DNA of 64,000 nt from Streptomyces sp. AC555_RSS877 (GCF_019049245.1 NZ_JAGMUK010000007.1:79887-143886), one strand, 5' to 3'. Positions 35,341-45,383 are shown, counted from the first letter of the stretch. A program made the numbers and translations. The notes: generated by a model from the sequence alone, not told the origin.

Positions 35341-37077
35341 CTACTCCCCGAGCAGAACCCGCACCCGCTCCTGCCCGACCGCCAGCAGCAGCGTGGGCAG
35401 CCGCGGACCGGTGTCGCGCCCGACGAGCAGGTGGTACAGCAGGGCGAAGAAGGTCCGCTGGGCGGTCTTGATCTCCGCGGGCAGCTCCTTGGGCGTCGCG
35501 TCCGCCGCGAAGCCGGCCTGCACCTTGGGCACGCCGTACACGAGGTGGGTCAGCCCGTCCAGGGACCAGTGCGAGGCCAGCCCGTCGAGGAGCAGCCGCA
35601 GTGACCCCTGCGCCTGCTCGTCGAGGGACTTCAGCAGCTCGGCGTCGGGTTCGTCGCGCACGATGGTCCGCTGGTCGGCGGGCACCTGCGTGTTGATCCA
35701 CGCCTCGGCCTTGTCGTACCGCGGGCGGGCCTCGTCGAGGGATCCGAGCGGGTTCGACGGGTCGAGCTCGGACAGGATCCGCAGGGCCTGGTCCTCGTGC
35801 CCGGCGGTGATGTCGGCGACGGAGGCCAGCGTCCGGTACGGCAGCGGCCGGGGCGTCCTCGGCAGCTCACCGCCCGCGGTTCCCACGGCACGCGCGTGCG
35901 CGGCCACGTCACCGGGCAGGGCGGACCGGTCCGCGACCTTCGCGTCCAGCTTGTCCCACTCGTCGTAGAGCCGCTGGATCTCCTGGTCGAAGGCGATCTT
36001 GAAGGACTGGTTGGGCCGGCGCCGGGCGTACAGCCACCGCAGGAGCTGCGGCTCCATGATCTTCAGGGCGTCACCGGGGGTGGGCACACCGCCCTTCGAC
36101 GAGGACATCTTCGCCATCCCGCTGATGCCGACGAAGGCGTACATCGGCCCGATCGGCTGCTTCCCGCCGAAGATCCCGACGATCTGCCCGCCGACCTGGA
36201 AGGACGATCCGGGGGACGAGTGGTCGACGCCGCTCGGCTCGAAGATCACGCCCTCGTACGCCCACCGCATCGGCCAGTCGACCTTCCAGACCAGCTTGCC
36301 GCGGTTGAACTCGTTCAGCCGGACGGTCTCGGAGAAGCCGCAGGCGGTGCAGGCGTACGTCAGCTCGGTGCTGTCGTCGTCGTAGGCGGTGACGGTGGTG
36401 AGGTCCTTCTCGCAGTTGCCGCAGTAGGGCTTGTACGGGAAGTACCCGGCCGACCCGGAGCTGCCGTCGTCCTCGCCTGCCGCCCCCGACCCCTCGGCGG
36501 CCTCCAGCTCGGCCTCGTCGAGAGGCTTCTGCGACGGCTTCTTCCCGGGGGCCTTCTTGGTCCGGTACTGGTCGAGGATCGCGTCGATGTCCCCGCGGTG
36601 CCTGATCGCGTGCAGGATCTGCTCGCGGTAGACGCCGGAGGTGTACTGCGCGGTCTGGCTGATCCCGTCGAACTCGACGCCCAGCTCGGCCAGCGACTCG
36701 ACCATCGCGGCCTTGAAGTGCTCGGCCCAGTTCGGGTGCGACGAGCCCTTCGGCGCGGGCACGGAGGTCAGCGGCTTGCCGATGTGCTCCTCCCAGGCCT
36801 TCTTGTCGACCCCGGCGACGCCTTCTGGCACCTTGCGGTACCGGTCGTAGTCGTCCCAGGAGATCAGGTGGCGCACCTGCCGGCCCCGCCGCCGGATCTC
36901 GTCGGCGACGAGGTGCGGGGTCATCACCTCGCGGAGGTTCCCCAGGTGGATGGGTCCGGAAGGCGAGAGCCCGGACGCGACGACGACCGGTTTGCCCGGG
37001 GCCCGACGCTCCGACTCCTCGATGACCTCATCCGCGAAACGGGAGACCCAGTCGGTGGTCTCGGTGCTCTGAGCCAC
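35341..37077 (-). CDS. lysS: Class I lysyl-tRNA synthetase
   Basis: This 578-aa enzyme charges tRNA-Lys. It is of the class I (archaeal/spirochaete-like) type, with a Rossmann fold carrying PIHLGN as the HIGH motif and KMSSSKG as the KMSKS loop. A zinc-ribbon-like insertion has two cysteine pairs (CGNC, CTAC). The GTG at 37075-37077 has AGAGGA about ten bases upstream; the other GTG nine bases earlier is too close to that site. It is divergent from argS, a common actinobacterial arrangement. Confidence 0.95.
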   Translation of the reverse strand: MAQSTETTDWVSRFADEVIEESERRAPGKPVVVASGLSPSGPIHLGNLREVMTPHLVADEIRRRGRQVRHLISWDDYDRYRKVPEGVAGVDKKAWEEHIGKPLTSVPAPKGSSHPNWAEHFKAAMVESLAELGVEFDGISQTAQYTSGVYREQILHAIRHRGDIDAILDQYRTKKAPGKKPSQKPLDEAELEAAEGSGAAGEDDGSSGSAGYFPYKPYCGNCEKDLTTVTAYDDDSTELTYACTACGFSETVRLNEFNRGKLVWKVDWPMRWAYEGVIFEPSGVDHSSPGSSFQVGGQIVGIFGGKQPIGPMYAFVGISGMAKMSSSKGGVPTPGDALKIMEPQLLRWLYARRRPNQSFKIAFDQEIQRLYDEWDKLDAKVADRSALPGDVAAHARAVGTAGGELPRTPRPLPYRTLASVADITAGHEDQALRILSELDPSNPLGSLDEARPRYDKAEAWINTQVPADQRTIVRDEPDAELLKSLDEQAQGSLRLLLDGLASHWSLDGLTHLVYGVPKVQAGFAADATPKELPAEIKTAQRTFFALLYHLLVGRDTGPRLPTLLLAVGQERVRVLLGE

Positions 37078-37252
37078 GATCGGCACGTCCTCTTTTTGAT
37101 GGTTCCTGAAGGTTTCACACGAGCAGCCGGTACGGCCGCACGGCTGACGATCCATTCTCCCAGACCACCTCGCGCCCAGGAAAACCGCTTTACGCCCCGT
37201 GGGATACTGGGCGGGCCCACCTATTCCCACGAGGAGAACGGCACCCACTCCT

Positions 37253-39022
37253 ATGGCCCCGGTCACGTCCCTCACCGCTTCCGTCAACCAGCGCCTCGCG
37301 TCCGCCCTCTCGGCTGCTCTGCCGGAGGCCGGCTCCGCCGACCCGCTGCTGCGCCGAAGCGACCGGGCGGACTTCCAGGCCAACGGGATCCTGGCCCTCG
37401 CGAAGAAGGCGAAGGCGAACCCGCGGGAGCTGGCGACGCAGGTCGTCTCCCAGGTGGTCACCGGTGACGTGATCAAGGACATCGAGGTCTCCGGCCCCGG
37501 CTTCCTGAACATCACGCTCACGGACGGCGCGATCACCGAGAACCTGGCCGCGCGGCACGCGGATGCCGACCGCCTCGGGGTCCCCTTCGCCGAGAACCCG
37601 GGCACGACGGTCATCGACTACGCCCAGCCGAACGTGGCGAAGGAGATGCACGTCGGCCACCTGCGTTCCGCGGTGATCGGCGACGCGGCGGTCAGCCTCC
37701 TGGAGTTCGCCGGCGAGACGGTGGTCCGCAGGCACCACATCGGCGACTGGGGCACGCAGTTCGGCATGCTCATCCAGTATCTGGACGAGCACCCGCACGA
37801 GCTGGACCACAAGGACACCCAGGTGTCGGGCGAGGAGGCGATGTCGAACCTCGACCGCCTCTACAAGGCGGCTCGCAAGCACTTCGACTCCGACGAGGAG
37901 TTCAAGACCCGGGCCCGCCGCAGGGTGGTCGACCTCCAGGCCGGCGACCCGCACACGCTCGCCACCTGGCAGAAGTTCGTGGACGAGTCGAAGATCTACT
38001 TCTTCTCCGTCTTCGAGAAGCTGGACATGGAGGTCCGGGACCCGGACATCGTCGGCGAGTCCGGCTACAACGACATGCTCGCGGAGACCTGCCGCCTCCT
38101 GGAGGACTCAGGTGTGGCGGTCCGCTCCGAGGGCGCCCTCTGTGTCTTCTTCGACGACGTCCTGGGCCCGGACGGCAACCCGGTCCCGCTGATCGTCAAG
38201 AAGTCGGACGGCGGCTACGGCTACGCGGCGACCGACCTCTCGGCGATCCGCGACCGCGTCTTCAACCTGAAGGCGGACACGCTCGTCTACGTCGTCGACG
38301 CCCGCCAGTCCCTCCACTTCAAGATGGTCTTCGAGACCGCCCGGAGGGCCGGCTGGCTGGGCGAGGACGTCAAGGCGGTCCAGCTCGCCTTCGGCACGGT
38401 CCTCGGCAAGGACGGCAAGCCGTTCAAGACGCGTGAGGGCGAGACGGTGAAGCTGGTCGACCTCCTGGACGAGGCGGTCGAGCGGGCGACGGCCGTCGTC
38501 CGCGAGAAGGCCGAGAAGGTGGGCCTGAGCGAGCGGGAGATCGTCGAGAACGGCAGGTACGTCGGCATCGGCGCCGTGAAGTACGCGGACCTGTCCACCT
38601 CCGCCGTACGGGACTACAAGTTCGACCTGGACCAGATGGTGTCGCTGAACGGCGACACGTCCGTGTACCTCCAGTACGCGTACGCCCGTATCCAGTCGAT
38701 CCTCCGCAAGGCCGGCGAGGCCCGCCCCGCCGCGCACCCGGAGCTCGAACTGGCCCCGGCGGAGCGCGCACTGGGGCTGCACCTGGACCAGTTCGGCGAG
38801 ACGGTCCTGGACGTGGCGGCGGCGTACGAGCCGCACAAGCTGGCCTCGTACCTGTACCAGCTGGCGTCGCTGCTGACGACGTTCTACGACCAGTGCCAGG
38901 TGCTGTCGGCCGACAACGCCCCGGAGGTCGTCGAGAACCGCCTGCTCCTGGTGGACCTCACGGCCCGCACCCTCCACCAGGGCATGGCCCTCCTGGGCAT
39001 CAGGACGCCCGAGCGCCTCTGA
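37253..39022 (+). CDS. argS: Arginyl-tRNA synthetase
   Basis: This 589-aa class I synthetase has an N-terminal Add1-type domain, the HIGH motif as HVGHLRS ([15 protein letters not shown]), the [12 protein letters not shown] segment, and the C-terminal DALR anticodon-binding domain ([15 protein letters not shown]). It charges tRNA-Arg and, like most ArgRS, has a degenerate KMSK loop. The ATG is at the conserved start [15 protein letters not shown]; a GAGGAG lies rather far upstream. It is divergent from lysS. Confidence 0.95.
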   Translation: MAPVTSLTASVNQRLASALSAALPEAGSADPLLRRSDRADFQANGILALAKKAKANPRELATQVVSQVVTGDVIKDIEVSGPGFLNITLTDGAITENLAARHADADRLGVPFAENPGTTVIDYAQPNVAKEMHVGHLRSAVIGDAAVSLLEFAGETVVRRHHIGDWGTQFGMLIQYLDEHPHELDHKDTQVSGEEAMSNLDRLYKAARKHFDSDEEFKTRARRRVVDLQAGDPHTLATWQKFVDESKIYFFSVFEKLDMEVRDPDIVGESGYNDMLAETCRLLEDSGVAVRSEGALCVFFDDVLGPDGNPVPLIVKKSDGGYGYAATDLSAIRDRVFNLKADTLVYVVDARQSLHFKMVFETARRAGWLGEDVKAVQLAFGTVLGKDGKPFKTREGETVKLVDLLDEAVERATAVVREKAEKVGLSEREIVENGRYVGIGAVKYADLSTSAVRDYKFDLDQMVSLNGDTSVYLQYAYARIQSILRKAGEARPAAHPELELAPAERALGLHLDQFGETVLDVAAAYEPHKLASYLYQLASLLTTFYDQCQVLSADNAPEVVENRLLLVDLTARTLHQGMALLGIRTPERL

Positions 39023-39046
39023 CCTCCCGTCACCGGCGGACAGGCG

Positions 39047-39073
39047 GGGGCAGCCGCTGTCAGTGGCTGCCCC
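39047..39073. terminator. Stem-loop after argS
   Basis: GGGGCAGCC at 39047-39055 pairs with GGCTGCCCC at 39065-39073 in the short spacer before the DUF4253 gene. It may act as an argS terminator; it overlaps the next promoter region. Confidence 0.55.
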
Positions 39074-39086
39074 TACAGTCACCGGC

Positions 39087-39950
39087 ATGGCGACACTTCC
39101 CAACCCCCTGCCGCGACTTGCGACGCTCGGCCTGCGACTCCCGCCCGGAAGCCTGGTCGACGAGACGTCCGACGGCCCCTGGCACGAACCCCTGCTGTGG
39201 TACGCCGAGCAGCCCCCGTCCCCCGGCGACTGGGCGGCCCTGGCACCGCCCGCCGCCCGGCACGGGCTGCTTCCCGTACTCGTGGACACCTACGGCGCCG
39301 ACGGCGGCGGCCCGGAGGGCTGGGCACTGGACCCCGAGCTGATGTCGTACCCCGGGGACCACGACGCCGAGGAGGTCCTGGCGGAGTTCTGGGAGGAACA
39401 CACGGCGGACGATCAACCCCCGCCCGAAACCGAAGCGGCCGAAGCCACCGAAGCCACCGAGCAAGCCTCCCCCTCCCACGACGACCCGCTCGCCCCCTTC
39501 GGCCCGGCCTGGCCCGGCCTCGCCCCCGCGGGCCGGGAGGAAGCCGACCCGGACGTGCGGGCGGCCGAGGTCGCCGACTCGGTGCGCGGCGGCCGGGGCT
39601 CCGCGTTCCACCACCCGCGGCTCGCCCTGGTCCCGGCCCGCCGCTCCGCCGACATACCGGCGGCGATCGGCTGGACCGGCCCGCTCAACCACGAGAACGA
39701 CGTGGCGCGGCTCTGCGCGGTCCTGCGTTCCTGGGAGGACCGCTTCGGCATACGGGTCGTGGCGCTGACCTCCGACACGCTGGTCGTCTCCGTAGCCGCC
39801 CCGCCCAGCACTCCCGCCGAGGCCGAGGCGGTCGCCGCCGAGCACGTCGCCTTCTGCCCGGACACCCTCATGCAGGGCGACCTCGACGACCTGCGCACCT
39901 ACGCGAAGGAGCTGATCGGCGAACCCGCCTGGTCCTTCTGGTGGGACTGA
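39087..39950 (+). CDS. DUF4253 domain protein
   Basis: This 287-aa cytosolic protein has a variable acidic N-terminal half (DDQPPPETEAAEATEATEQ linker) and a C-terminal DUF4253 domain (FGIRVVALTSDTLVVSVAAPP and AAEHVAFCPDTLMQGDLDDLRTYAKEL, ending WSFWWD). The function of the family is unknown; it is often encountered as a stand-alone actinobacterial gene or near immunity-type genes. The gene sits after argS and is convergent with the N-acetyltransferase gene. Confidence 0.85.
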   Translation: MATLPNPLPRLATLGLRLPPGSLVDETSDGPWHEPLLWYAEQPPSPGDWAALAPPAARHGLLPVLVDTYGADGGGPEGWALDPELMSYPGDHDAEEVLAEFWEEHTADDQPPPETEAAEATEATEQASPSHDDPLAPFGPAWPGLAPAGREEADPDVRAAEVADSVRGGRGSAFHHPRLALVPARRSADIPAAIGWTGPLNHENDVARLCAVLRSWEDRFGIRVVALTSDTLVVSVAAPPSTPAEAEAVAAEHVAFCPDTLMQGDLDDLRTYAKELIGEPAWSFWWD

Positions 39951-39963
39951 CCTGGCCCGCCTC

Positions 39964-40803
39964 TCACGGCAGCAGGGTCGCCCCCTCCGGAGCCACGATC
40001 CCGAACTCGTCCTCCAGAACCCGACGCGCCTGTGCCTCGTCCGTCAACTCCCGCTGCCTGACCGTGCCGTCGGCCTTCGTCTCGGTGAACACGCGGCCGA
40101 CGAGGACGAAGTGCCGTCCGGGGGCGACCCGCTGCACGAAAAGGCGCTGGGTGAAGGGCGAGCGCGGGTTCGTCGCGATGTGCCAGTTGATGACCTCGAA
40201 GTCGGGCTTCTCGAACGGCTCCAGGGTGAACGCGTACTGCGCCTCCCACTGGCCGCCCCCCTTCTCCGGCGCGTACGCCTCGAGCACCCACATCTGCGAC
40301 GGCCCTCGATGCTCCGGCGCGTGCACCAGCCGGTGGCGCCGCTCCGCGTCCCGGAACTCGGTGTCGGCCACCAGCGGCACCGGCTCCAGCAACGACCCGA
40401 GGGCCCCGAAGCCGACGTCGGCCAGATACGGCCCGGGTTCGCCCGGCACCTCGACGAGCAGGGCCATGTGCGTGCGCGGCCGGCTCTCGATGCGGTCCGC
40501 GCCCACGACGACGCGGGCGGTCAGCCGGGTCACGCCGAAGCCCAGCGCCTCCAGGACCAGCGAGAACAGCGAGTTGTGCTCGTAGCAGTAGCCGCCGCGC
40601 CGGCTGTCGACCAGCTTGGCCACGAGGTCGACGGGGTCCAGGGAGGGAGCCCGGCGGCGCAGGGCATCCAGGTTCTCGAAGGGGATGGCCCGCGTGTGCG
40701 CGAGATGCACGCCCTTCAGCGTCGCCACATCGGCCCGCCGCTCCCCTTCCCAGCCGATCCTCTCGAAGTACTTCTCCACGACATCCGACATTGACCGCAC
40801 CAT
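39964..40803 (-). CDS. Arylamine N-acetyltransferase
   Basis: This 279-aa NAT-family enzyme transfers acetyl from acetyl-CoA to arylamines, hydrazines or amide-synthase substrates. The Cys-His-Asp triad is C73 (RRGGYCYEHN), H112 (RTHMALLV) and D129 (LADVGFG). Length is normal. The ATG at 40801-40803 has GGTGG seven bases upstream; a second ATG at 40789-40791 would shorten it by four residues. No polyketide genes are adjacent, so a detoxification role is more likely than ansamycin closure. Confidence 0.92.
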   Translation of the reverse strand: MVRSMSDVVEKYFERIGWEGERRADVATLKGVHLAHTRAIPFENLDALRRRAPSLDPVDLVAKLVDSRRGGYCYEHNSLFSLVLEALGFGVTRLTARVVVGADRIESRPRTHMALLVEVPGEPGPYLADVGFGALGSLLEPVPLVADTEFRDAERRHRLVHAPEHRGPSQMWVLEAYAPEKGGGQWEAQYAFTLEPFEKPDFEVINWHIATNPRSPFTQRLFVQRVAPGRHFVLVGRVFTETKADGTVRQRELTDEAQARRVLEDEFGIVAPEGATLLP

Positions 40804-40825
40804 AAGCAGACCACCGGCACGGAAC

Positions 40826-42046
40826 TCAAAGAATTTCCGACCCCGCCTCGCGCAGCCCGGCTCCCAGCCGCCGCAGCCCCTCCCCGATCTCCTCCGGCGT
40901 CTGCGTCACGAAGCACAGCCGCAGCGTCGACCGATCCGGCTCACCGGCATAGAAGGGCGCCCCCGGCACATAGGCGACGTCGTGCCGCACCACCCGCGCC
41001 AGCAGCTCGGTCGTGTCGTACGAAGCCGGCAGCCGGGCCCAGAGGAACATCCCGCCCTCCGGCCGGCTCCAGGCCGACCCCTCCGGCAGCGCGTCCCCGA
41101 GCCCCGCGAGCATGGCGTCCCGGCGTTCCCGGTACACCCCGGCGACCCGCCGGACATGCGCGTCCAGGTCCCGGTGAGCCACGTACCGTGCCGCGGCGAG
41201 CTGGTTGACGGTCGGCGTGTGCAGATCGGCGGCCTGCTTGGCGACCACGCACGCCCGCCGCAGCTCACCGGGGGCCCGCAGCCACCCCAGCCGCAGCCCC
41301 GGCGCCATCACCTTGGAGAAGGAGCCGAGCAGGACCGTACGGTCCTCCGCCCCCGGGTACGTGGCGATCCACGGCACCCGCTCGCCCTCGAACCGCAGCT
41401 CCCCGTACGGGTCGTCCTCGACGATCCACAGCCCCCGCCGGGCGGCCACGGCGGCGACCGCAGCCCGGCGCGCGGCCGGCAGCGTACGGCCCGTCGGGTT
41501 CTGGAACGTCGGCACGGTGTACAGCAGCTGGGGCCGCTCCCGCACCACCAGCTCCTCCAGCGCCGCCGGGTCCAGCCCGTCCCCGTCCCCCGGCACGGCC
41601 AGCACCCGCGCCCCGGCGAAGCCGAAGGCCTGAAGTGCCGCCAGGTAACAGGGACTTTCGACGAGAACCGTGTCCCCGGGCTCCACCAGCGCGGTCGCGA
41701 GCAGGGACAGAGCCTGCTGCGACCCCGTGGTGACCAGGACGTCGTCGGCCTCGGTCGGCAGCCCCCGCACCGACATCCGTGCCGCCAGCGCGCCCCGCAG
41801 CCCCGGCTCGCCCTCGGTGGTGGAGTACTGCAACGCCCGCGCGGGCGCCTCCGCGAGGACGGCCCGGTACGCCTCCGCGATGCCTTCCGCGTCGAACAGC
41901 TCCGGCGCCGGCAGCCCGCCCGCGAAGTTGATCACCTCGGGGCGGGCGGTGACGGCGAGGATGTCCCGCACGGCCGAGCCGCCGACCGCCCGGGTCCGAG
42001 CGGCGAGCGGCGGCACGGGCGCGGTTTCCACCTCGGTGACGGTCAT
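40826..42046 (-). CDS. PLP-dependent aminotransferase, class I/II
   Basis: This 406-aa fold-type I aminotransferase shows VINFAGGLPAPELF at the start, LQYSTTEGEPGLR, VTTGSQQALSLLA, YTVPTFQNPTG, and the Schiff-base lysine in LLGSFSKVMAPGLRLGW. The pattern resembles 2-aminoadipate/kynurenine aminotransferases and the catalytic part of MocR proteins, but it has no N-terminal GntR domain. The ATG has GGAG eight bases upstream. Substrate unknown. Confidence 0.9.
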   Translation of the reverse strand: MTVTEVETAPVPPLAARTRAVGGSAVRDILAVTARPEVINFAGGLPAPELFDAEGIAEAYRAVLAEAPARALQYSTTEGEPGLRGALAARMSVRGLPTEADDVLVTTGSQQALSLLATALVEPGDTVLVESPCYLAALQAFGFAGARVLAVPGDGDGLDPAALEELVVRERPQLLYTVPTFQNPTGRTLPAARRAAVAAVAARRGLWIVEDDPYGELRFEGERVPWIATYPGAEDRTVLLGSFSKVMAPGLRLGWLRAPGELRRACVVAKQAADLHTPTVNQLAAARYVAHRDLDAHVRRVAGVYRERRDAMLAGLGDALPEGSAWSRPEGGMFLWARLPASYDTTELLARVVRHDVAYVPGAPFYAGEPDRSTLRLCFVTQTPEEIGEGLRRLGAGLREAGSEIL

Positions 42047-42160
42047 GGCGGCGACTCCTTCGACTACGGCGGACGAACGGCAACGCATGCCACGGCACCC
42101 TAGAGACATACATGCCGTCTACAAGCAGGTTTCCGCGATACGGACGGAACCAGCCCCCCG

Positions 42161-43063
42161 TCAGGCCTTCGTCCCCACCGCCGCGTACACGTTGATGTCC
42201 GCGTCCGTCACGTCGTTGATGTCGGCGTACCGCACCTTCTCGATGTCGTCGAGCCCCGCCAGGTACGACGCCTCCGGCTGCTCCGGCACCGGCGCCGCGC
42301 CGTCCGCCCGCCACCGGTGGGCCGGTACGACACCCGGCTCGACCAGCTCCAGTGAACTCTCGGCGAAGAACCGCTCGACCTCACCCTTCGTCCGCAGCAC
42401 GAAGGTGAACCCGCGCTCGGTGTACGTCCGTTGCACCGCCCGGATGTTCTCGGCGTTGAGGTCCTCGGTGAGATGGCTGAGGACCAGCCGGCTCCCGGAG
42501 GGCAGCGCGTCGACGAGTCCGCGCACGATCGGGTACGCCTCCTCGTCCTCGACGAAGTGCAGGATCGCCACCAGGCACAGAGCGATCGGCTGGTCGAAGT
42601 CCAGCGTCTTCGCGGCCTGTTCGAGGATCTGCGCCGGGTCCTTGAAGTCGGCGTCGATGTAGTCCGTACGCCCGTCGGGCCCGCTCGTCAGCAGGGCACG
42701 CGCGTGCGCGAGCACGACCGGATCGTTGTCGACGTACACGACCCGGGAGTCCGGCGCGGTGCGCTGGGCGATCTGATGGACGTTCTCCGCGGTGGGCAGG
42801 CCGGTGCCGATGTCGAGGAACTGCCGGATGCCGTCCTCCCCGGCGAGCGTGTTCACGGCCCGGCGCAGGAAGTCACGGTTGTGGCGCACGTCGAGGTAGC
42901 CGCGCGGGTTGGCGGCGAGCGCCGCGGCGGCCGCCTCACGGTCGACGGGGTAGTTGTCCTTGCCGCCGAGGAAGACGTCGTAGACACGGGCCGGGTGCGC
43001 CCTGGTGGTGTCGATCCTCCTTCTCAGCTCGGCGGGATCCAGGCTGAGGGCGTCACCGGACAT
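42161..43063 (-). CDS. SAM-dependent methyltransferase (DUF574 family)
   Basis: This 300-aa Rossmann-fold protein has RIDTTRAHPARVYDVFLGGKDNYPVDR near its N-terminus and the SAM site FLDIGTGLPTAENVHQ. The sequence VVYVDNDPVVLAHARALL and the C-terminal half match the large Streptomyces DUF574/Methyltransf_19 family. Many copies per genome exist, several near regulatory genes; targets are mostly unknown. The ATG has a GAGGAG site. Confidence 0.88.
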   Translation of the reverse strand: MSGDALSLDPAELRRRIDTTRAHPARVYDVFLGGKDNYPVDREAAAAALAANPRGYLDVRHNRDFLRRAVNTLAGEDGIRQFLDIGTGLPTAENVHQIAQRTAPDSRVVYVDNDPVVLAHARALLTSGPDGRTDYIDADFKDPAQILEQAAKTLDFDQPIALCLVAILHFVEDEEAYPIVRGLVDALPSGSRLVLSHLTEDLNAENIRAVQRTYTERGFTFVLRTKGEVERFFAESSLELVEPGVVPAHRWRADGAAPVPEQPEASYLAGLDDIEKVRYADINDVTDADINVYAAVGTKA

Positions 43064-43287
43064 CGGCGTCTCCTCGAAGAGTCGGCGGAAGAGAGTCAAC
43101 AACCTAACTCCCGGCGGTACTTGATGGTGCCCGCCACCGCATTTCCCCGGTCCCCGCCCTACGGCGTCCCGCACGGCGTCCCACGATCACGACATCCCCG
43201 CAGGTCATCCGGCGTCCCATCGCCCCGGCGTCCCGAATCCCCCGCGAATCCTGGCCCCCGCGGCCGTCCACCCCGCACGCTGTCTCC

Positions 43288-43419
43288 ATGCCCGCCCGAA
43301 TCCGCTGCCTCCTCGCCACCACCGCCCTCACGCTCCTCGCGCTCGTGCTGACGGGCTGCGAGGACGGAACGGGCGTACGCGACGAGGGCCCGTCCACCGC
43401 GTCCTCGACGACCCCCTGA
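43288..43419 (+). CDS. Very small lipoprotein, 43 aa
   Basis: This short frame encodes a basic N-terminus (MPARIRC), a hydrophobic leader (LLATTALTLLALV) and a lipobox LTGC at about residues 22-25, leaving a mature peptide of about 19 residues (CEDGTGVRDEGPSTASSTTP). It has strong G/C third positions. There is no clear Shine-Dalgarno. Function unknown. Confidence 0.55.
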   Translation: MPARIRCLLATTALTLLALVLTGCEDGTGVRDEGPSTASSTTP

Positions 43420-43428
43420 ACAAACCGA

Positions 43429-43456
43429 GAGGCCGCCCGGACAGCCGGACGGCCTC
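43429..43456. terminator. Bidirectional stem-loop
   Basis: GAGGCCG at 43429-43435 pairs with CGGCCTC at 43450-43456. It separates the small lipoprotein gene from the convergent DUF805 gene. Confidence 0.6.
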
Positions 43457-43479
43457 GAAGCACAGCAGGTATCCCGACG

Positions 43480-43836
43480 TCAGACGAGAGCCGGCGCTTC
43501 CTTCGGGTTCGCGCCGAACTTGTTCGCTCCCGACTCGCCCTCGCTGCACAGGAAGACCAGCATCACGATGGCGCCGACGAGCGGGACGAGCCCGATGAGG
43601 ACCCACCAGCCGGTGCGGCCGGTGTCGTGCAGACGGCGAACCGTGACCGCCAGGCTCGGCAGGAGGATCGCCAGGTAGAAGACGACCGCGATCAGCGGCT
43701 GCTTGGTGACGGCGGCGAGGATCGCCAGCACGATGTAGATGATCGCGACGAACAGCGTGTACATCCAGTATTCCTTGCGGCGCGCGCGCCCACTGAACAC
43801 CGCGTACTTCTTCAGCGCCTCGATGAACCAGCTCAT
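43480..43836 (-). CDS. DUF805 family inner-membrane protein
   Basis: This 118-aa protein has the family start WFIEALKKYAVFSGRARRKEYWMYTLF, three or four transmembrane helices, the conserved LAVTVRRLHDTGRTGWW, and a C-terminal FLCSEGESGANKFGANP. DUF805 proteins (YhaH/YhaI-like) are widespread membrane proteins without a known activity. The gene stands alone. Confidence 0.9.
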   Translation of the reverse strand: MSWFIEALKKYAVFSGRARRKEYWMYTLFVAIIYIVLAILAAVTKQPLIAVVFYLAILLPSLAVTVRRLHDTGRTGWWVLIGLVPLVGAIVMLVFLCSEGESGANKFGANPKEAPALV

Positions 43837-44134
43837 TGCGTTCCCCCCAGGGATCGACGTAAGACCCCTCCGAACGGATCAGGCCAGGCGCAGAAGATAA
43901 GGACCCTGACGGGGACTCGTCAATTCGTTACATCGCCCCAGTTCCTGTCCCCGTACTCGCCGAATCGCCCAACCCCCGACCGTCGTTTTCCGGACAGACC
44001 CACAGAAGATCACCCCAGGAACTCCGGAAAACCACCAGACCACCACAGGCCACCCCCCGGACGTTCCCCGGAACGAGTTCCAGCCGTAGCCGGACCGACT
44101 TCGAACCGTTGCGTCCCGGGGGCGCCCCAGGGCC
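43837..44134. other. Spacer with no gene seen
   Basis: This 298 bp region lies between the DUF805 promoter side and the 3' end of hemB. It contains an A/T-enriched patch near 43880-43930 compatible with a promoter, and a GTTTTCCGG segment. I see no RNA gene or strong terminator. Confidence 0.4.
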
Positions 44135-45127
44135 TCACAACAACCGCTGCGCGACCTCGGTCGCCCAGTACGTGAGGATGTTCTGCGCACCGGCTCGCTT
44201 GATCCCGGTCAGCGACTCCAGGATGGCCCGGTCCCGCTCGATCCAGCCCTTCTCGGCGGCGGCCTCGATCATCGAGTACTCCCCGGAGATCTGGTACGCG
44301 GCCACAGGAACGTCCACGACGTCCGCCACCCGCGCCAGAATGTCCAGGTAGGGCCCGGCCGGCTTCACCATGACCATGTCGGCGCCCTCTTCGAGGTCGA
44401 GCGCCAACTCCCGCAGGGACTCCCGCGCATTCGCCGGATCCTGCTGATACGTCTTCCGGTCGCCCTTCAACGACGAGCCGACGGCCTCCCGGAAGGGCCC
44501 GTAAAAGGCGGACGCGTACTTCGCCGTGTACGCGAGGACGGCGACATCCTCCCGCCCGATCTGGTCCAGAGCGTCCCGGACGACCCCGATCTGCCCGTCC
44601 ATCATGCCGCTGGGTCCCACCACATGGGCCCCGGCGTCGGCCTGGACCTGCGCCATCTCGGCGTACCGCTCAAGGGTGGCGTCGTTGTCGACCCGCCCCT
44701 CGGCGTCCAGCACCCCGCAATGCCCGTGGTCGGTGGTCTCGTCGAGACACAGGTCGGACATGACGAGCAGTTCGTCGCCCACCTCGGCCCGCACATCACG
44801 GATCGCGACCTGCAGAATCCCGTCCGGGTCGGTCCCCGGCGTACCCACCGCGTCCTTCTTCGACTCCTCCGGCACGCCGAACAGCATGATCCCGGAGATC
44901 CCCGCCGCGACCGCCTCCGCGGCGGCCTTCTTCAGCGTGTCCCGGGTGTGCTGCACCACGCCGGGCATCGCCGCGATCGGCACCGGCTCGGCAACGCCCT
45001 CGCGCACAAAGGCCGGAAGGATGAAATCTGCGGGATGCAGCCGGGTCTCGGCGACCATCCTCCGCATGACGGGGGTGGTCCGCAGCCGCCGAGGCCGCGT
45101 GCCGGGAAAGGATCCGTACGTCGTCAT
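44135..45127 (-). CDS. hemB: Porphobilinogen synthase (5-aminolevulinate dehydratase)
   Basis: This 330-aa enzyme condenses two 5-aminolevulinate molecules to porphobilinogen. The two active-site lysines are K203 ([17 protein letters not shown]) and K255 ([11 protein letters not shown]). The metal loop reads C127-L-D129-E-T-T-D-H-G-H-C137, a mixed form that keeps two of the three zinc cysteines and has Asp in place of the middle one. It is a single gene between other haem-pathway genes in this window. Confidence 0.96.
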   Translation of the reverse strand: MTTYGSFPGTRPRRLRTTPVMRRMVAETRLHPADFILPAFVREGVAEPVPIAAMPGVVQHTRDTLKKAAAEAVAAGISGIMLFGVPEESKKDAVGTPGTDPDGILQVAIRDVRAEVGDELLVMSDLCLDETTDHGHCGVLDAEGRVDNDATLERYAEMAQVQADAGAHVVGPSGMMDGQIGVVRDALDQIGREDVAVLAYTAKYASAFYGPFREAVGSSLKGDRKTYQQDPANARESLRELALDLEEGADMVMVKPAGPYLDILARVADVVDVPVAAYQISGEYSMIEAAAEKGWIERDRAILESLTGIKRAGAQNILTYWATEVAQRLL

Positions 45128-45283
45128 ACACCAACGCTACGCCCGCCCCAGCACCCCCTTTGCCGACGCCTAGTCGGCTGTCCTCCCACCGGAGAAGGCG
45201 CGCAGCGCGCCCCTCCGGCACCACCCAGCGGCACGACGCGGCCGGGCGCACACCCCGGCAGCCGCGTACGGCGGCAAGGGGCC

Positions 45284-45383
45284 GTGTCGGGGGGTGCCCG
45301 CCCGCAGCGGTTGGCGCGTCAACACCGGCACCTCGATGGCCAACCGATTCCGCGCCGTTCCGAGGACGGACACCCCCCGACAC
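45284..45383. repeat. 13-bp inverted repeat in the spacer upstream of the FAD oxidase gene
   Basis: GTGTCGGGGGGTG (45284-45296) is matched by CACCCCCCGACAC (45371-45383) with 74 nt between. It sits in the 351-bp spacer between hemB and the FAD oxidase gene, which otherwise shows no gene. It could form a long hairpin in the oxidase leader. Confidence 0.5.

Noticed and set aside
43104..43463. Minus-strand frame opposite the small lipoprotein gene
   Set aside because: No start context, and the product is Arg-rich without motifs; the plus-strand lipoprotein has a proper signal.
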